From Isotricha intestinalis (Eukaryota; Ciliophora; Litostomatea; Vestibuliferida; Isotrichidae), in the NCBI GenBank assembly GCA_023807065.1, contig JAJJLU010003473.1, positions 23,990 to 87,989 on the forward strand: a DNA stretch of 64,000 nt, written 5' to 3'. Position numbers and translations under genes: made by a program. Below are positions 29,812 to 40,041 of the stretch, one piece after another. Below the pieces are notes generated by a model. It ran no database searches, was not told the origin of the DNA, and was given only the letters and a program-made list of their open reading frames with translations. How positions within the stretch are numbered: the stretch's first letter is position 1; every line of letters begins with the position of its first letter.

Positions 29812-32800
29812 ATGTCCATAATTTCTCAGTCATCTTGTAATGATAAAAGTAATGAAAGTTCAATGACATTTTCAGAGGAAATTCCTTCAATTCAAAAAAT
29901 AAATTTTCCTTCAGAAATTCAAAATCAATTAAATAACTTTTTTTCCATATCATTTAATAATTCAGTTTTAAATTCAAATATTCTTTTAAATAATTATGTT
30001 TCAGTTGAAAATATTTTTTTATTTAAAGGAGTATTAATCACATCAAATGATATAAATGCAAAGTTTTATGCAATTGAGGCTCTAATATATTTATTTACTA
30101 ATTATTCAAATCAAATTTCTTCAACTGAAACTTTAGATATATACTCTAATTTAATGGCGCTTATTTTTAATTCAAATAATTCTTCTTTAAATCACTCATT
30201 TAATTGTCAAATAAATTCAAATCAACAACAAAAAAAAATTTTATATAATTTAATGATAAAATTACTTTGTAGAATTGTAAGATTAAATTGGTTTCAAATA
30301 AGTGAAATGAAAAATATTTATGAAACTATTTTTAGTTATACAAATGAAGACTTTTCTTCATCCTTAATTATCCCTTTTGATATTTTCACAGAATTAATTT
30401 TTCAATTTCAATCTTATGATGGAATAAAAAATGACTCAATTCAAATGAATAAATTTCAAAAAGTAGTTTCTGATTTTAAAGAAAATACTTTATTAAAAAT
30501 ATTTAATTATTCAATGACTGTTTTATTTTCCCTTTTTCAAAAGAAATTTAAAAGTGAAAATATGGTAGAATTTATGGGATATATAAATAAAGTGTCAAAA
30601 TGCTTAAATGAATGTATGGATTATGAAGAGGACTTAAATGCTAAAGAAGATAATTACTCTAAATATGAAATCAAACCTGTTTTTATTCCTAATAATAGAA
30701 AAAGATTAAAAGATAAAAAATTAGATATTGAAGTTTTATGTAATTTAGCTCAAAATTTATTTGATACTTATTCAACAATTTTAAAAGCAATAACAACTGA
30801 TAATTCTATATCTAATGAAAAAATGTTCAGAGAGAGTTCTAGTAGTTTAATATTACTTCAAAAATTATTAATTATGAAAGTTGTTTATTTAGATATTAAT
30901 AAAATGCAATTATTAAAAATTTATCAAGAAGGCTTAGGTAGTATTTTATTTAATAAAAATGGTTTTATTCATCATTCCTTAATTTGTGAAATGATTTATA
31001 ATTTTAAAAAAAATTATACTTATCCTGATTTATTAGAAAATAATCAATTTTTTAATTGTATTTGTGATTTCACTAAGGAAACATTAAAAGAAATAAAAAA
31101 TAATAAAAGAGAGGAGCTCATGAATGGTTTTATTTTTCTCTTAAGATTTTTTGGTTACTTTTCACATAATATTAAAAATTATTCAATCAAAAAAAAAGAA
31201 ATTGAAGACATTTTAAGTGAAATTTTGACTGAATTTTTACAAATTGATTTTAACAATTTCATTTCAAAAATTAATGATATTGTTTCTTCAGTTGGTTTAT
31301 GTGGTGAAGGTGTTTTTGAAAATATTTTAAAATTAATTATAGAAAAAATTGATGAATCTGAAAAAAAACAAAATTTTATAAATTTATGTTTTAATATTAG
31401 ATTTGGATGTGAAGTTTTAAAAAATAATTATAATATTTTAGAAGAGGAAAAAATTATTAATAAAATTGAAGAAAATGAATTACCCAAATTTTCCACAATC
31501 AGAATTGAAAGTGAATCCAAAGAAGAAATTTTAATTTCTCAATTTATTGGAATTATTTTTTCAATGATACAAAAAACTATTTTTCCAATTACAAATTCAT
31601 TATTTAATACAACACTTCTTCATTTTATTAAATTTTTTATTAAACATTTTTTGAATCCTTTTTTAAAAAATAAATTTATAAGTGTTTTTAGTTCTATAAA
31701 TGAAAGTATTGAATGTTCTAATTCAAGTAATTTATTATGTTATCTTATTCAAATTATTTTAATGTTATCACAATGTGATCAAGAAAATAATAAAAATTTA
31801 ATAATTAATATTTTAAATTTAATTAAATCAAATATCTCTTTTGAAGATTCTTATATTACTAATGAAAATCGATATAAGATTTATATTGGTAAAATTTTAT
31901 TAAAAGAAGATGAATTAATAAAATCAGTTCAAGACTTATATATTTTATTATTAAATAATAGTGATTTTTTATCATTTAAATTAAGAAAAAAATTCCTTCA
32001 AACTTTTTTTTATTTATATTTTAAAACTTCATTACCTTTTAATTTAGAAATTATATTTATCAATGGTGAAATAATGAAATTAAAAAATAAAGATAAAATA
32101 TATTTAATTAATATTATTGATTCTTTAGTTTCTTCAATAAATGAACCAGAAAATTATGAAAAAATGATAAATATATTAATGCCTTCATTAGAGGATTTAA
32201 AAACATTATTTTTATCAATGAATATTCAAAATATAAAAGAGATTATTTATATTTTAAAATTATTGAAAAATATTACTAAAAACCATTATAATAGAATTCA
32301 ATTTTCACCTAGTTCAATTAATCCAATTAAATTATTTTCAATATTTATTCAAATTGTTAATCATTATTATAAATTAGCAAGTCAAGTTAAAGAAATAAAA
32401 AATGAAAATGAAAAATATCAATTACAAATTTTACCTATTTCCTATTTAATTTCAATATTTACTAATTTTTATAAAAATAAAATAATACAATTATCTACAA
32501 TATTAAATTCTGATTTTGATTTAATAAAATTATTGTTTAATAATTTAAGTGATTTAATATTTAGTATTAATGTTACTGATAGTTTTGGTTATTTTTATAA
32601 ATTTACAAATTTGTTCAAAGCTTTAAAAATAATTTATTGTGATTTCATAAAAGACTTTCCAAAAATTTGTGACCTATCAAAACTAAAATTAGTATTTCAA
32701 AGATTAATTTTATCTTATGAATTAAATAATATATCAGAAATACTTTCAGATATTAATGATATAATTTATATTATTGGAAAATTAAAATTAGAAAATGATA

Positions 32801-33201
32801 CAAATATTCAGTTTATCTTTGAAGATAATGAAATTAATGATTGGCTTAAAAGATTACTTTCTATTTTATTAAATAAAATTATGGTAGATGATGAATTAAT
32901 TAGAGATAATATTATTAACTTAGAACAAATTTCTAAAAGTATTTTTATTTTAAGTCAAATATATAAAGAATATTATAAAAATTTATTTGAAGAAATTTTA
33001 AAGAATTCAAGTTTAGAAGACTTTGAAAAAGAAAAAATAAAAAATTCTTTTGAAGATTTAAATAATTTTCAAACTAATTTTTCAAACTCAAGTGAATTTG
33101 AAAATAGTTTTATAGATTATAACTTTTCTATATTTAGGACAAAAATAAAAGAATATTCCAGTAAAATTAAGGAAGTAATTATAAATCATATCAAAAAATA
33201 A
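29812..33201 (+). CDS. exportin-7 (RanBP16)-like karyopherin beta
   Basis: 1129 aa, ATG 29812, TAA. All-helical HEAT-repeat type composition. The N-terminal block (SNDINAKFYAIEALIYLFTN) matches the importin-beta N-terminal pattern, and LLCRIVRLNWFQ followed by VVSDFKENTLLKIFNYSMTVL corresponds to the exportin-7/exportin-4 signature (LxxRIxKLxWF; SFRDTxLxxIFxxS). The length fits exportin-7 (about 1090 aa). The family exports cargo from the nucleus with Ran-GTP, and exportin-7 has broad cargo choice. Exportin-4 is the alternative. No domain break or frameshift is visible across the single exon. Confidence 0.75.
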   Translation: MSIISQSSCNDKSNESSMTFSEEIPSIQKINFPSEIQNQLNNFFSISFNNSVLNSNILLNNYVSVENIFLFKGVLITSNDINAKFYAIEALIYLFTNYSNQISSTETLDIYSNLMALIFNSNNSSLNHSFNCQINSNQQQKKILYNLMIKLLCRIVRLNWFQISEMKNIYETIFSYTNEDFSSSLIIPFDIFTELIFQFQSYDGIKNDSIQMNKFQKVVSDFKENTLLKIFNYSMTVLFSLFQKKFKSENMVEFMGYINKVSKCLNECMDYEEDLNAKEDNYSKYEIKPVFIPNNRKRLKDKKLDIEVLCNLAQNLFDTYSTILKAITTDNSISNEKMFRESSSSLILLQKLLIMKVVYLDINKMQLLKIYQEGLGSILFNKNGFIHHSLICEMIYNFKKNYTYPDLLENNQFFNCICDFTKETLKEIKNNKREELMNGFIFLLRFFGYFSHNIKNYSIKKKEIEDILSEILTEFLQIDFNNFISKINDIVSSVGLCGEGVFENILKLIIEKIDESEKKQNFINLCFNIRFGCEVLKNNYNILEEEKIINKIEENELPKFSTIRIESESKEEILISQFIGIIFSMIQKTIFPITNSLFNTTLLHFIKFFIKHFLNPFLKNKFISVFSSINESIECSNSSNLLCYLIQIILMLSQCDQENNKNLIINILNLIKSNISFEDSYITNENRYKIYIGKILLKEDELIKSVQDLYILLLNNSDFLSFKLRKKFLQTFFYLYFKTSLPFNLEIIFINGEIMKLKNKDKIYLINIIDSLVSSINEPENYEKMINILMPSLEDLKTLFLSMNIQNIKEIIYILKLLKNITKNHYNRIQFSPSSINPIKLFSIFIQIVNHYYKLASQVKEIKNENEKYQLQILPISYLISIFTNFYKNKIIQLSTILNSDFDLIKLLFNNLSDLIFSINVTDSFGYFYKFTNLFKALKIIYCDFIKDFPKICDLSKLKLVFQRLILSYELNNISEILSDINDIIYIIGKLKLENDTNIQFIFEDNEINDWLKRLLSILLNKIMVDDELIRDNIINLEQISKSIFILSQIYKEYYKNLFEEILKNSSLEDFEKEKIKNSFEDLNNFQTNFSNSSEFENSFIDYNFSIFRTKIKEYSSKIKEVIINHIKK

Positions 33202-34327
33202 ATTATTTTATAACTTTTTTATATTTTCTTTTATTTATACATTTTTTTTCAAATTTTTCATTTACTCCATTTTATTAATTTTTTAACATATTTTAATATA
33301 TCATTCGAAATAAAATTTAAATTTTTTTGGGTTATATTAATTGTGTTATATATGTGATTCATTTTTTTCCAAAATAAAAACACAGAAAAATATCAAACTT
33401 AAAACATTTAATCCAATATATAAAATATATCAATCTTTTTTCTTATAAAAAATAAGAAACACATATAATTTTGATTATTGATGAATTATAAATTAATTAA
33501 CTAATTGAAAAGAAAAAGAATATTAGATTTTCATAGTGAATGTACTTCTATAGAAAAAATATCATTGTTCTAAAACGAAGAATTACTTTTTAAATGACAA
33601 TAGAAGAGTTTATATATATTTCCAAGAATGATATAAATTCATCAAAAAGAATTAATGAAAATTTTAGAACCATAATGAAATTCATTTAAATTGAGAAAAT
33701 TTTTGTATTAATTATGGATTTAAAATTACTATTTTTGAAAAAATTTTGTTCCTTCATTTTATGGAATTATAAATTGTTTTCAAATAAATATATTATTTTT
33801 ATACCAAGAAAGTATAATATAATATTAAATTAGTATTACTTTTCCATTTTAATTTGCAATAATTTTTTTTCTTTTTTATGAGATCTTGTTAATAAGTTTA
33901 TTATTGAGAATAATTTCTAAGATTAAATAGTAGACATTTTTATTGAATTAAAATTCAAATTAAAAATTAATTTTTCATAATTTTCAATAATTTGATTTAA
34001 TAATTGAGAAGATTCATAAAACTATTTCTTTTTTATGTGATTTTTATTTTTTTAATTTTTTAAACAAGAAAATTAAGTCTAAAGTTTCATTAATTTCTTT
34101 AATTAAACTTAAAATATTATTTTTAAATATATATTCAAGGAAAGTTTTTTAATAATAAATTCTACTTTTCAAATTGAAAATATTTAAAACTATAAAACAT
34201 TTATAATATTATATTATAAAACAAATGATTTATTAAATATTCAAGTTTAAATCTAAACAAAAACTTTTATTTTTATTCATCAAGCATTGTTATTATTGTT
34301 TGGATCTTCTATATAAATTATATTTGA
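33202..34327. other. intergenic 1.1 kb, no feature seen
   Basis: AT-rich sequence with stops in all frames between the exportin-like gene and the RING-H2 relic. No RNA gene or repeat is recognised. Confidence 0.5.
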
Positions 34328-34857
34328 TTATATTCGATTAAAATTGATTTTTTTATTTTTATAAATTGTAAATAAATCAAATTTACAAATTGGGCAGAAA
34401 TTTTTCTTTGTTCAATTGTAGAATTAATTAAACAATTTAAATGAAAATAATGTTTACAAGGAGTTAAACGAATTGTTTTTTTTTGGTTGAATTTTTCTAA
34501 GCAAACAAGATTCTTCAGAAATTACTTTTTCTTTTGAAAAAATAATATATTTTATATCATGAGCAAATAAATAATTTTATTTTTTTTTTTCATATAAACT
34601 TCTTTTTTGATATTTTTTGTTATTCTATTATTTCTTTTCTTCTATTTATTATTATTTTTCTTTTATATAAAAATAAACAAATCAAAAAAGTTAATTAAAA
34701 ATAAAATTGTTACACATATTGCAATTGTTGTGGCATTTTTAGAACAAATAAAACTTGATTTATGAGCTCTACAATAATCTTTACTTCCAAATTCTTATTC
34801 TTTTCTTGGTGAAATTTTATTTATTATTGAGAAAAATACAAACAAAAAAATTTTCAT
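34328..34857 (-). pseudogene. decayed transmembrane RING-H2 E3 ligase gene
   Basis: Reading the minus strand from ATG 34857: a signal-peptide-like start MKIFLFVFFSIINKIS, then CRAHKSSFICSKNA, a hydrophobic helix TIAICVTILFLINFFDLFIF, a charged linker, and a RING-H2 finger split across frames. The finger pieces are CLEKFNQKKTIRLTPCKHYF, HLNCLINS and, after a 1-nt frame change, FCPICKFDLF. The Cys/His ligand spacing (C..H..H..C..C..C) is that of RING-H2. In-frame TAA/TAG codons and at least two frameshifts interrupt it, and the first ligand pair is damaged. This is the layout of membrane E3 ligases of the RNF/ATL type. It is no longer a working gene, unless the assembly has several indels. Confidence 0.75.
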
Positions 34858-35180
34858 TTTTATATTATTGAAAAATAAAACAAAAATATTTTAAATAAAA
34901 ATTAAAATTATCATTAAGAAAAAAATATTTTTTGACTTATTGATTGATTGAATATCTTAAGAAATTAATTATTCTTTTGTTTTCATTCATAAAATTTATT
35001 GATCAATGTAAACAAATATCATCTCTTATAATTGTCCCTTGTAAAACAAAAATTTTATCATAAGCCTATTAAACAAAAAAAGTAAAAAAATATTTAAAAT
35101 TCTTCAAAAAAATCTATTACTTTAAAATCATAAAAAATAAAAACTAAAAAAATCCCAAAAAAATAATAAATAAAAATAAA
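34858..35180. other. intergenic upstream of the SAXO-like gene
   Basis: AT-rich, with an A-rich leader directly before ATG 35181. No feature otherwise. Confidence 0.5.
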
Positions 35181-35975
35181 ATGAAAATGTTGGAAGTTAC
35201 AATAAACGGAACAAAAACAAAAGTACCTCCATGTACATGTGGAAAATGCATAGTACGTCGTCTTCGAAAGGACTTTTTCAACCCTCTTCCATATGGAAAG
35301 AACTTAAATACAACATATAAAGATGACTACGACTGGAAAACAAATGACCCAGAGAATCCTGACGACATATACAACAGATCAAAGCACAATGCCTTTGAAG
35401 GAGCTTACAAAGAACACATCCCAACTTCATTAATATCAACAATGAAAATGGATTATAAACCATTTAAAGTGAAACAAGATCCAAAACCAAAGGAAGTAGA
35501 AGAACCATATAAAATTCCCTTTATGGGTAAATCTACATATAAGCGTCAATATCCTAATTGGGGAGCAATGGTTCCTGTTCCTGATTCAGAAGAAGATAAA
35601 ATTCCTGAAATTAATGTTCCTTTAAGAGGAGTGCCTAATTATACTGAAAGTTACCCTGCTTATGATCCTAAATATTATAAAGGAAGAGAACCTCTTGATT
35701 TTGCTAAAGCTACTTTGAAGTTTTATGGTGATTTAGATCCTAGAACTACTTATGGTGATGATTATACTGAAAAAGATTTAAATGATCCTAATTATTTCCC
35801 TAAAGATCCACTAATTAATACTGCTAAAGGAGAAAATACTGCTTTGATTCCTGCTGATAATGCTCCTGGAGTTTTTGATACTACTTATAAGAAAGATTAT
35901 ATTAAGTGGGGAAATGATATGTGTGAGTTGAGGAAATATTTGAATGCTAGAGGAATGAGGTATTTGGTTATTTAA
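35181..35975 (+). CDS. SAXO/STOP-like microtubule-associated (candidate ciliary inner-lumen) protein, 264 aa
   Basis: The N-terminus carries PPCTCGKCIVRR, like the Cys-rich head of SAXO/FAM154 proteins. At least five spaced repeats of the [ST]-T-Y-x-x-[DQ]-Y type follow: TTYKDDYDW, STYKRQYPNW, PNYTESYPAY, TTYGDDY and TTYKKDYIKW. Such Mn-like repeats bind microtubules, and family members lie on or inside axonemal doublets. No transmembrane or catalytic motif is present, and Tyr, Pro and Asp are abundant. Codon use shifts inside the gene: the first 80 or so codons prefer C-ending codons (Asp GAC six of seven), and the rest is GAT throughout. It is probably highly expressed. It could instead be another ciliary inner protein family with similar repeats. 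Confidence 0.65.
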   Translation: MKMLEVTINGTKTKVPPCTCGKCIVRRLRKDFFNPLPYGKNLNTTYKDDYDWKTNDPENPDDIYNRSKHNAFEGAYKEHIPTSLISTMKMDYKPFKVKQDPKPKEVEEPYKIPFMGKSTYKRQYPNWGAMVPVPDSEEDKIPEINVPLRGVPNYTESYPAYDPKYYKGREPLDFAKATLKFYGDLDPRTTYGDDYTEKDLNDPNYFPKDPLINTAKGENTALIPADNAPGVFDTTYKKDYIKWGNDMCELRKYLNARGMRYLVI

Positions 35976-36240
35976 ATTTTGGTTTTTCAATTTTTTTATT
36001 CATTTTTTTTTTGAAAAGGATTTGTTTTATAGTTTTTGTTTTTTTTTTTATATTAATTAATGTCTTAAGATAAGAAGAAAAGATTATAATTTATTTATCT
36101 AATTTTATTAAATTAAGGAAAATTTAATGAAAAAATATAATATTTGAATATTTAAATAAATTTTTTATATAAAGAAATATATTTTATTAATTAACGAATA
36201 TTTGAAAAAAATTGTTTTCAAATAAAAACAAATTGAAAGT

Positions 36241-37087
36241 TTATGATTGTTCAAAATAATGATTATTTGTTCTATATTTTGAATTTTGTAAAATATTCTG
36301 AAGATTTTTTCTTCTTGTATTTAAACCACCATAAGAAGTTTGAGGTCTTGATAAATTTACTCTTTAATTTTGTTCAAAATTTATTCTTGGCCAGGTAATT
36401 TATCATTATCAATACTTTTATCACTATTTTTTTTTGTTTATTTTCTTCATCTGGTTTTGATTTGTACTTATATTAATTAAAATATAAGTTAATTCATCAA
36501 TAAATATTTATTTGGATTTTTCCTTTTTCTTTTATTTATAATATTTTCATTCTTGTTTTCATTTATATTACTTTCTTTCTCTTTCTCTTTATTTTCAATT
36601 TTTTCTTTTATTTTTTTTCATATCTATAATATTAATTTAACACAATTTTGTTCCAATAGCATTATTAAATGAGATAGTTCCTTTATTATTAAAATAACCA
36701 CTAGTTTTATTAAAATTTAAAATTGTTTAATTTAATAATATTGTTATTATCATACTTATTCCTTGTCTAATTTTTGGTAAATGAAAAATTTTTAAGTTTT
36801 GAATTTTCATCATCATTTTTAATTTGTGCGTTTAAATTATTAAATTCAAAATAAGGAGAATTATTTAAATTATTCATTTGTGCATTTTGATAATTATTTA
36901 AATTTATTTTTGTATTTGTATTATCATTTAAATCAATAGAATTTTTAATTCTAAAAACATTTTCAAATATAATTCCTGGTTTTTCCTTCTCATCCTGAGT
37001 TTTATTTTCTTTATTTAAATTATTATTTAATATATTTCTTTCTCCTTCTTTATAATTTCTTGAAGAAGCAAATGAATATTTGTTCTA
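36241..37087 (-). pseudogene. decayed paralogue of the RPxTSYGG protein
   Basis: The minus strand contains an open stretch of about 100 codons (37080-36780, with KPGIIFENVFRIKNS and SPYFEFNNLNAQ). After a frame change comes LPKIRQGIS, matching FPKISSIIN of the intact neighbour. After further stops comes the C-terminal block RVNLSRPQTSYGGLNTRRK, then NLQNIL, ending TAA at 36241. The intact gene at 37330-38448 ends with INKRPPTSYGGVKDREKSIQ then NSL, so the two share order and motif. Frameshifts and in-frame TAA codons show the copy at 36.2-37.1 kb has decayed. It lies directly downstream in the same orientation, as expected of tandem duplication. Confidence 0.75.
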
Positions 37088-37329
37088 AAATTAGTGGAAT
37101 TAAACTTTAATTCTAAATTTTTATAATAATATCTAAATTAAACTCACTCAATAATCTATTATGGGGATTGTAAAAAAATTGAGTTTATTTTTTAAATTAA
37201 TTTGCATAAAATAATTGTTAAAATATATAATATAAAAAACAAAAAAACATTTTTTATGTTTCATTAAACAAATAAACAGACCGTCAATAATACTATAAAT
37301 AAGTTAAAATCATTTTTTACAAAATTGGT

Positions 37330-38448
37330 TTAAATAAATGTTTTCTTATTTTTTTTCTTTATTTTTTCTCTTAAAGAATTTTGAATACTTTTTTCTCTAT
37401 CTTTAACTCCTCCATAACTTGTTGGAGGTCTTTTATTAATAAAAATATTTCGAATTTTTATTTCACCTTCTTTATTTTCTTCATTTTTTTCATCTTTATA
37501 AATTTCAAATTTTTTATTTAATAAAACTTCACAATTATTTTTTGTTTCAAATCTATTTTCTTCTGTTATTAATTGTTTTTTTTCTATTAATTCATTTTTA
37601 ACAATTTCTCTTTTAACTTGCAATTTTCCTTTATTATCAACATTTAGTAATAAATCATTTATTTCTTCGATAAAACTGTCATCATTATTTTCTATTATAT
37701 TTATTTTTTTATGAGATTTTATTCCTTCTTTATCTTTTTTTACAATTGTTCTATTATTGTTTTGTTCAATTTTATTAAAAACTCTTAATGATTTATTATC
37801 TAATCTTTCTGAATTTACAATATTATTTGATTTTTGATGAAATTTTATTTTCTTTATATCTCCTAATCTTACTTTTTTCAATTTATTTATAAAAACATTC
37901 ATATTAATATTATTATTTGTATGAAGAATATTAACATTATTATTTAAGTTGTTATGATTATTATCATTATTATTTGTTATTTTTATATTATTTAAATCTA
38001 AATTTTGATTAATAATTGAACTAATTTTAGGAAATTTTTCGTTAAATACATTTAGTTTTTTTATTTTTGAAAAATAATGATAATTTATATTGAAAAATCT
38101 CTGATTATTGCTTTGATAATAATTAGAATCTAATTTATTAAAGTCTTCAGTTGCATTTCTAATTATCTCTTGAGAAGGTACTCTTGATTTATTAAATTTA
38201 ATTTTTTGTTCATAATTTTCTTTATTTACACTTCTTTTTAAACCATTTTCTTGAGTATTTTGTAAAATATTGTTTTTCAATTTTTGATGCAATCTATAAT
38301 CTTTATTGTTATCACAAGTTTCAGTTAGATTTACATGATTTAATAATGAGGAATCTTGAGTTTTTTTTATTTTTTGTTGAAAAAGGTAAAAATCATTGAA
38401 TTTTCTTTGAGTATTATCTGCATATATTGTAAATTTACTTTTTCTCAT
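37330..38448 (-). CDS. disordered Asn-rich protein with C-terminal RPPTSYGG motif, 372 aa
   Basis: ATG 38448 to TAA 37330. Most of the chain is Asn/Lys-rich and probably disordered. The N-terminus (MRKSKFTIYADNTQRKFNDF) and a central FNEKFPKISSIINQNLDLNN segment look conserved against the relic next door. The C-terminal block IFINKRPPTSYGGVKDREKS is the strongest motif and is shared with that relic, which suggests it is the functional part. No catalytic domain, membrane segment or signal peptide. Function unknown; a binding partner may recognise the RPxTSYGG peptide. Confidence 0.7.
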   Translation of the reverse strand: MRKSKFTIYADNTQRKFNDFYLFQQKIKKTQDSSLLNHVNLTETCDNNKDYRLHQKLKNNILQNTQENGLKRSVNKENYEQKIKFNKSRVPSQEIIRNATEDFNKLDSNYYQSNNQRFFNINYHYFSKIKKLNVFNEKFPKISSIINQNLDLNNIKITNNNDNNHNNLNNNVNILHTNNNINMNVFINKLKKVRLGDIKKIKFHQKSNNIVNSERLDNKSLRVFNKIEQNNNRTIVKKDKEGIKSHKKINIIENNDDSFIEEINDLLLNVDNKGKLQVKREIVKNELIEKKQLITEENRFETKNNCEVLLNKKFEIYKDEKNEENKEGEIKIRNIFINKRPPTSYGGVKDREKSIQNSLREKIKKKNKKTFI

Positions 38449-39612
38449 TTTATTTTTTTTAAATAAAAAATAATCAATAGAAAATATTATAATTATTATA
38501 TTCCCTTAAAAAATTATTTAATATAAATATAAATAAATATAAGTCATTTATTTTAATAAATCAATGATGAATTTTTAAAAATCCAACTCTTATTCTTAGT
38601 GAAGATTTAAAAAACGAGCTTTTTAATTCTGATAATTCTAATATTCTTTAATATTATAAATTTAAAGTATGGAATTAAAGGAGAATACATTAAATATATG
38701 AAACAATGATAAACTATACATATTATCATTTATAATGAAATTAAATCAATTCAATATATATTTAAAAATTGACATGAAACAATAAATGATGATGAAATAA
38801 TATTTTTGATTCATTATTAAAGAAAGGATGTTCTAAAAATATTATTTTTACAAATAAGGTATTAATTATTTTTTTTCTAAAAGTTTCGAAAAATATCCTA
38901 AAAATGAAAGAATATTTTCCTCAATTCTCTTTAATTATCGTCTCACATTGATAAAATAATTTTTAGAAATTGTTATACAATAAAATTCTTATAAGTTTAA
39001 ATGAAATTTAGTTTGGATAATTTTATTGATGAATGAAAACAAAATAATTAAAAATAACTTTTAGATTTATTAATTTCCTTTTTTGAAAATATAAAATTAT
39101 TTCAATACTATTTCTATTCTAATTATTGAAAATATTTTTTATTAATAATAAAAAACTAGTTTATTTTGCAACATAAAGAAAAAAATTTGAATTTGATTAA
39201 TACTATTCCGAATAATCTCAAAAAACTAATAATTCACTTGAATCAAGTAGAATTTATGAATATGAAGAAAATTTAGCTTTTCTTAATCTTATTTAAAAAA
39301 AAATATATATAAAAAATTATCATTTTCTTTTAATGAAAAAACTCTCTCGAAAATTAAAAAAATGTTCAAAATTTGAGAAATACAAAAAATAAGCTGATAT
39401 TTTTTTTCTTCTTATCCGAATTGCATCGAAAGTAGTTTATATTGTTTTATTAATTTTTTTATTTTCTTTCAATGAATATATAATGTATTTTAAATTAAAT
39501 ATTGATAATTTGTTTATATTTAGGAGTATAATTAAGATAAATTGAATACTTACCAAAAAAATATCTTCAATTATATGCCATAAAATAATTAGTAAAAGTC
39601 TTTTTTATATTA
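38449..39612. other. intergenic with weak plus-strand coding relics
   Basis: Short open pieces with coding-like composition occur on the plus strand in different frames: PTLILSEDLKNELFNSDNSN near 38582, FEKYPKNERIFSSILFNYRL near 38890, and an SLESSRIYEYEENLAFLNL piece near 39235. They may be one decayed gene continuing into the piece at 39613. No family is recognised. Confidence 0.3.
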
Positions 39613-39890
39613 ATGTCAAGTGTTTATGATATATTTCTTATTAAAGTATTAGAAGACCTATATAATGCTTTTTTTAAAGATTTTAAATTACAAAACAGTC
39701 TTTTTATTTTATGTCATATTGATAATGAGGAATTGTTTGGAAATACTTAAAAAAATAAAAATAATGCAGTTATAGATTTACTCTAAAACATCTTAGTTAT
39801 TTACCACAAAGTTCATTAAAGATTCTTATACTATAAAAGTTTAATTTTTATAATTTTAGATGAAAAGTTTTTATTTTTTTAAAAAATTAA
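39613..39890 (+). pseudogene. probable gene relic, family unknown
   Basis: From ATG 39613 there are 45 open codons (MSSVYDIFLIKVLEDLYNAF and on to CHIDNEELFGNT), a TAA, then the same frame continues with KNKNNAVIDLL, TAA, NILVIYHKVH. The three TAA codons could each be a decayed CAA. The chance of 45 open codons in DNA this AT-rich is low but not negligible across 64 kb. Confidence 0.35.
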
Positions 39891-39930
39891 TTGATTATTT
39901 GAAATTAATGTTTCCATTTTTTAATAAAAA

Positions 39931-40027
39931 TTATATATATATATATATATTTATATTTAATATAAATAATATGCATATAATCTACATAAATATCTTAAAT
40001 ATAAAATTCATTTTTTTTTTTTTTTTT
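39931..40027. repeat. (TA)n microsatellite and T17 homopolymer upstream of the K+ channel gene
   Basis: An uninterrupted (TA)n run lies at about 39932-39950 and a run of 17 T at 40011-40027, ending 14 bp before the channel ATG. The T tract sits where a 5' UTR or core promoter would be. Its function is not known. Confidence 0.8.
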
Positions 40028-40041
40028 AAATAAAAGGATTA

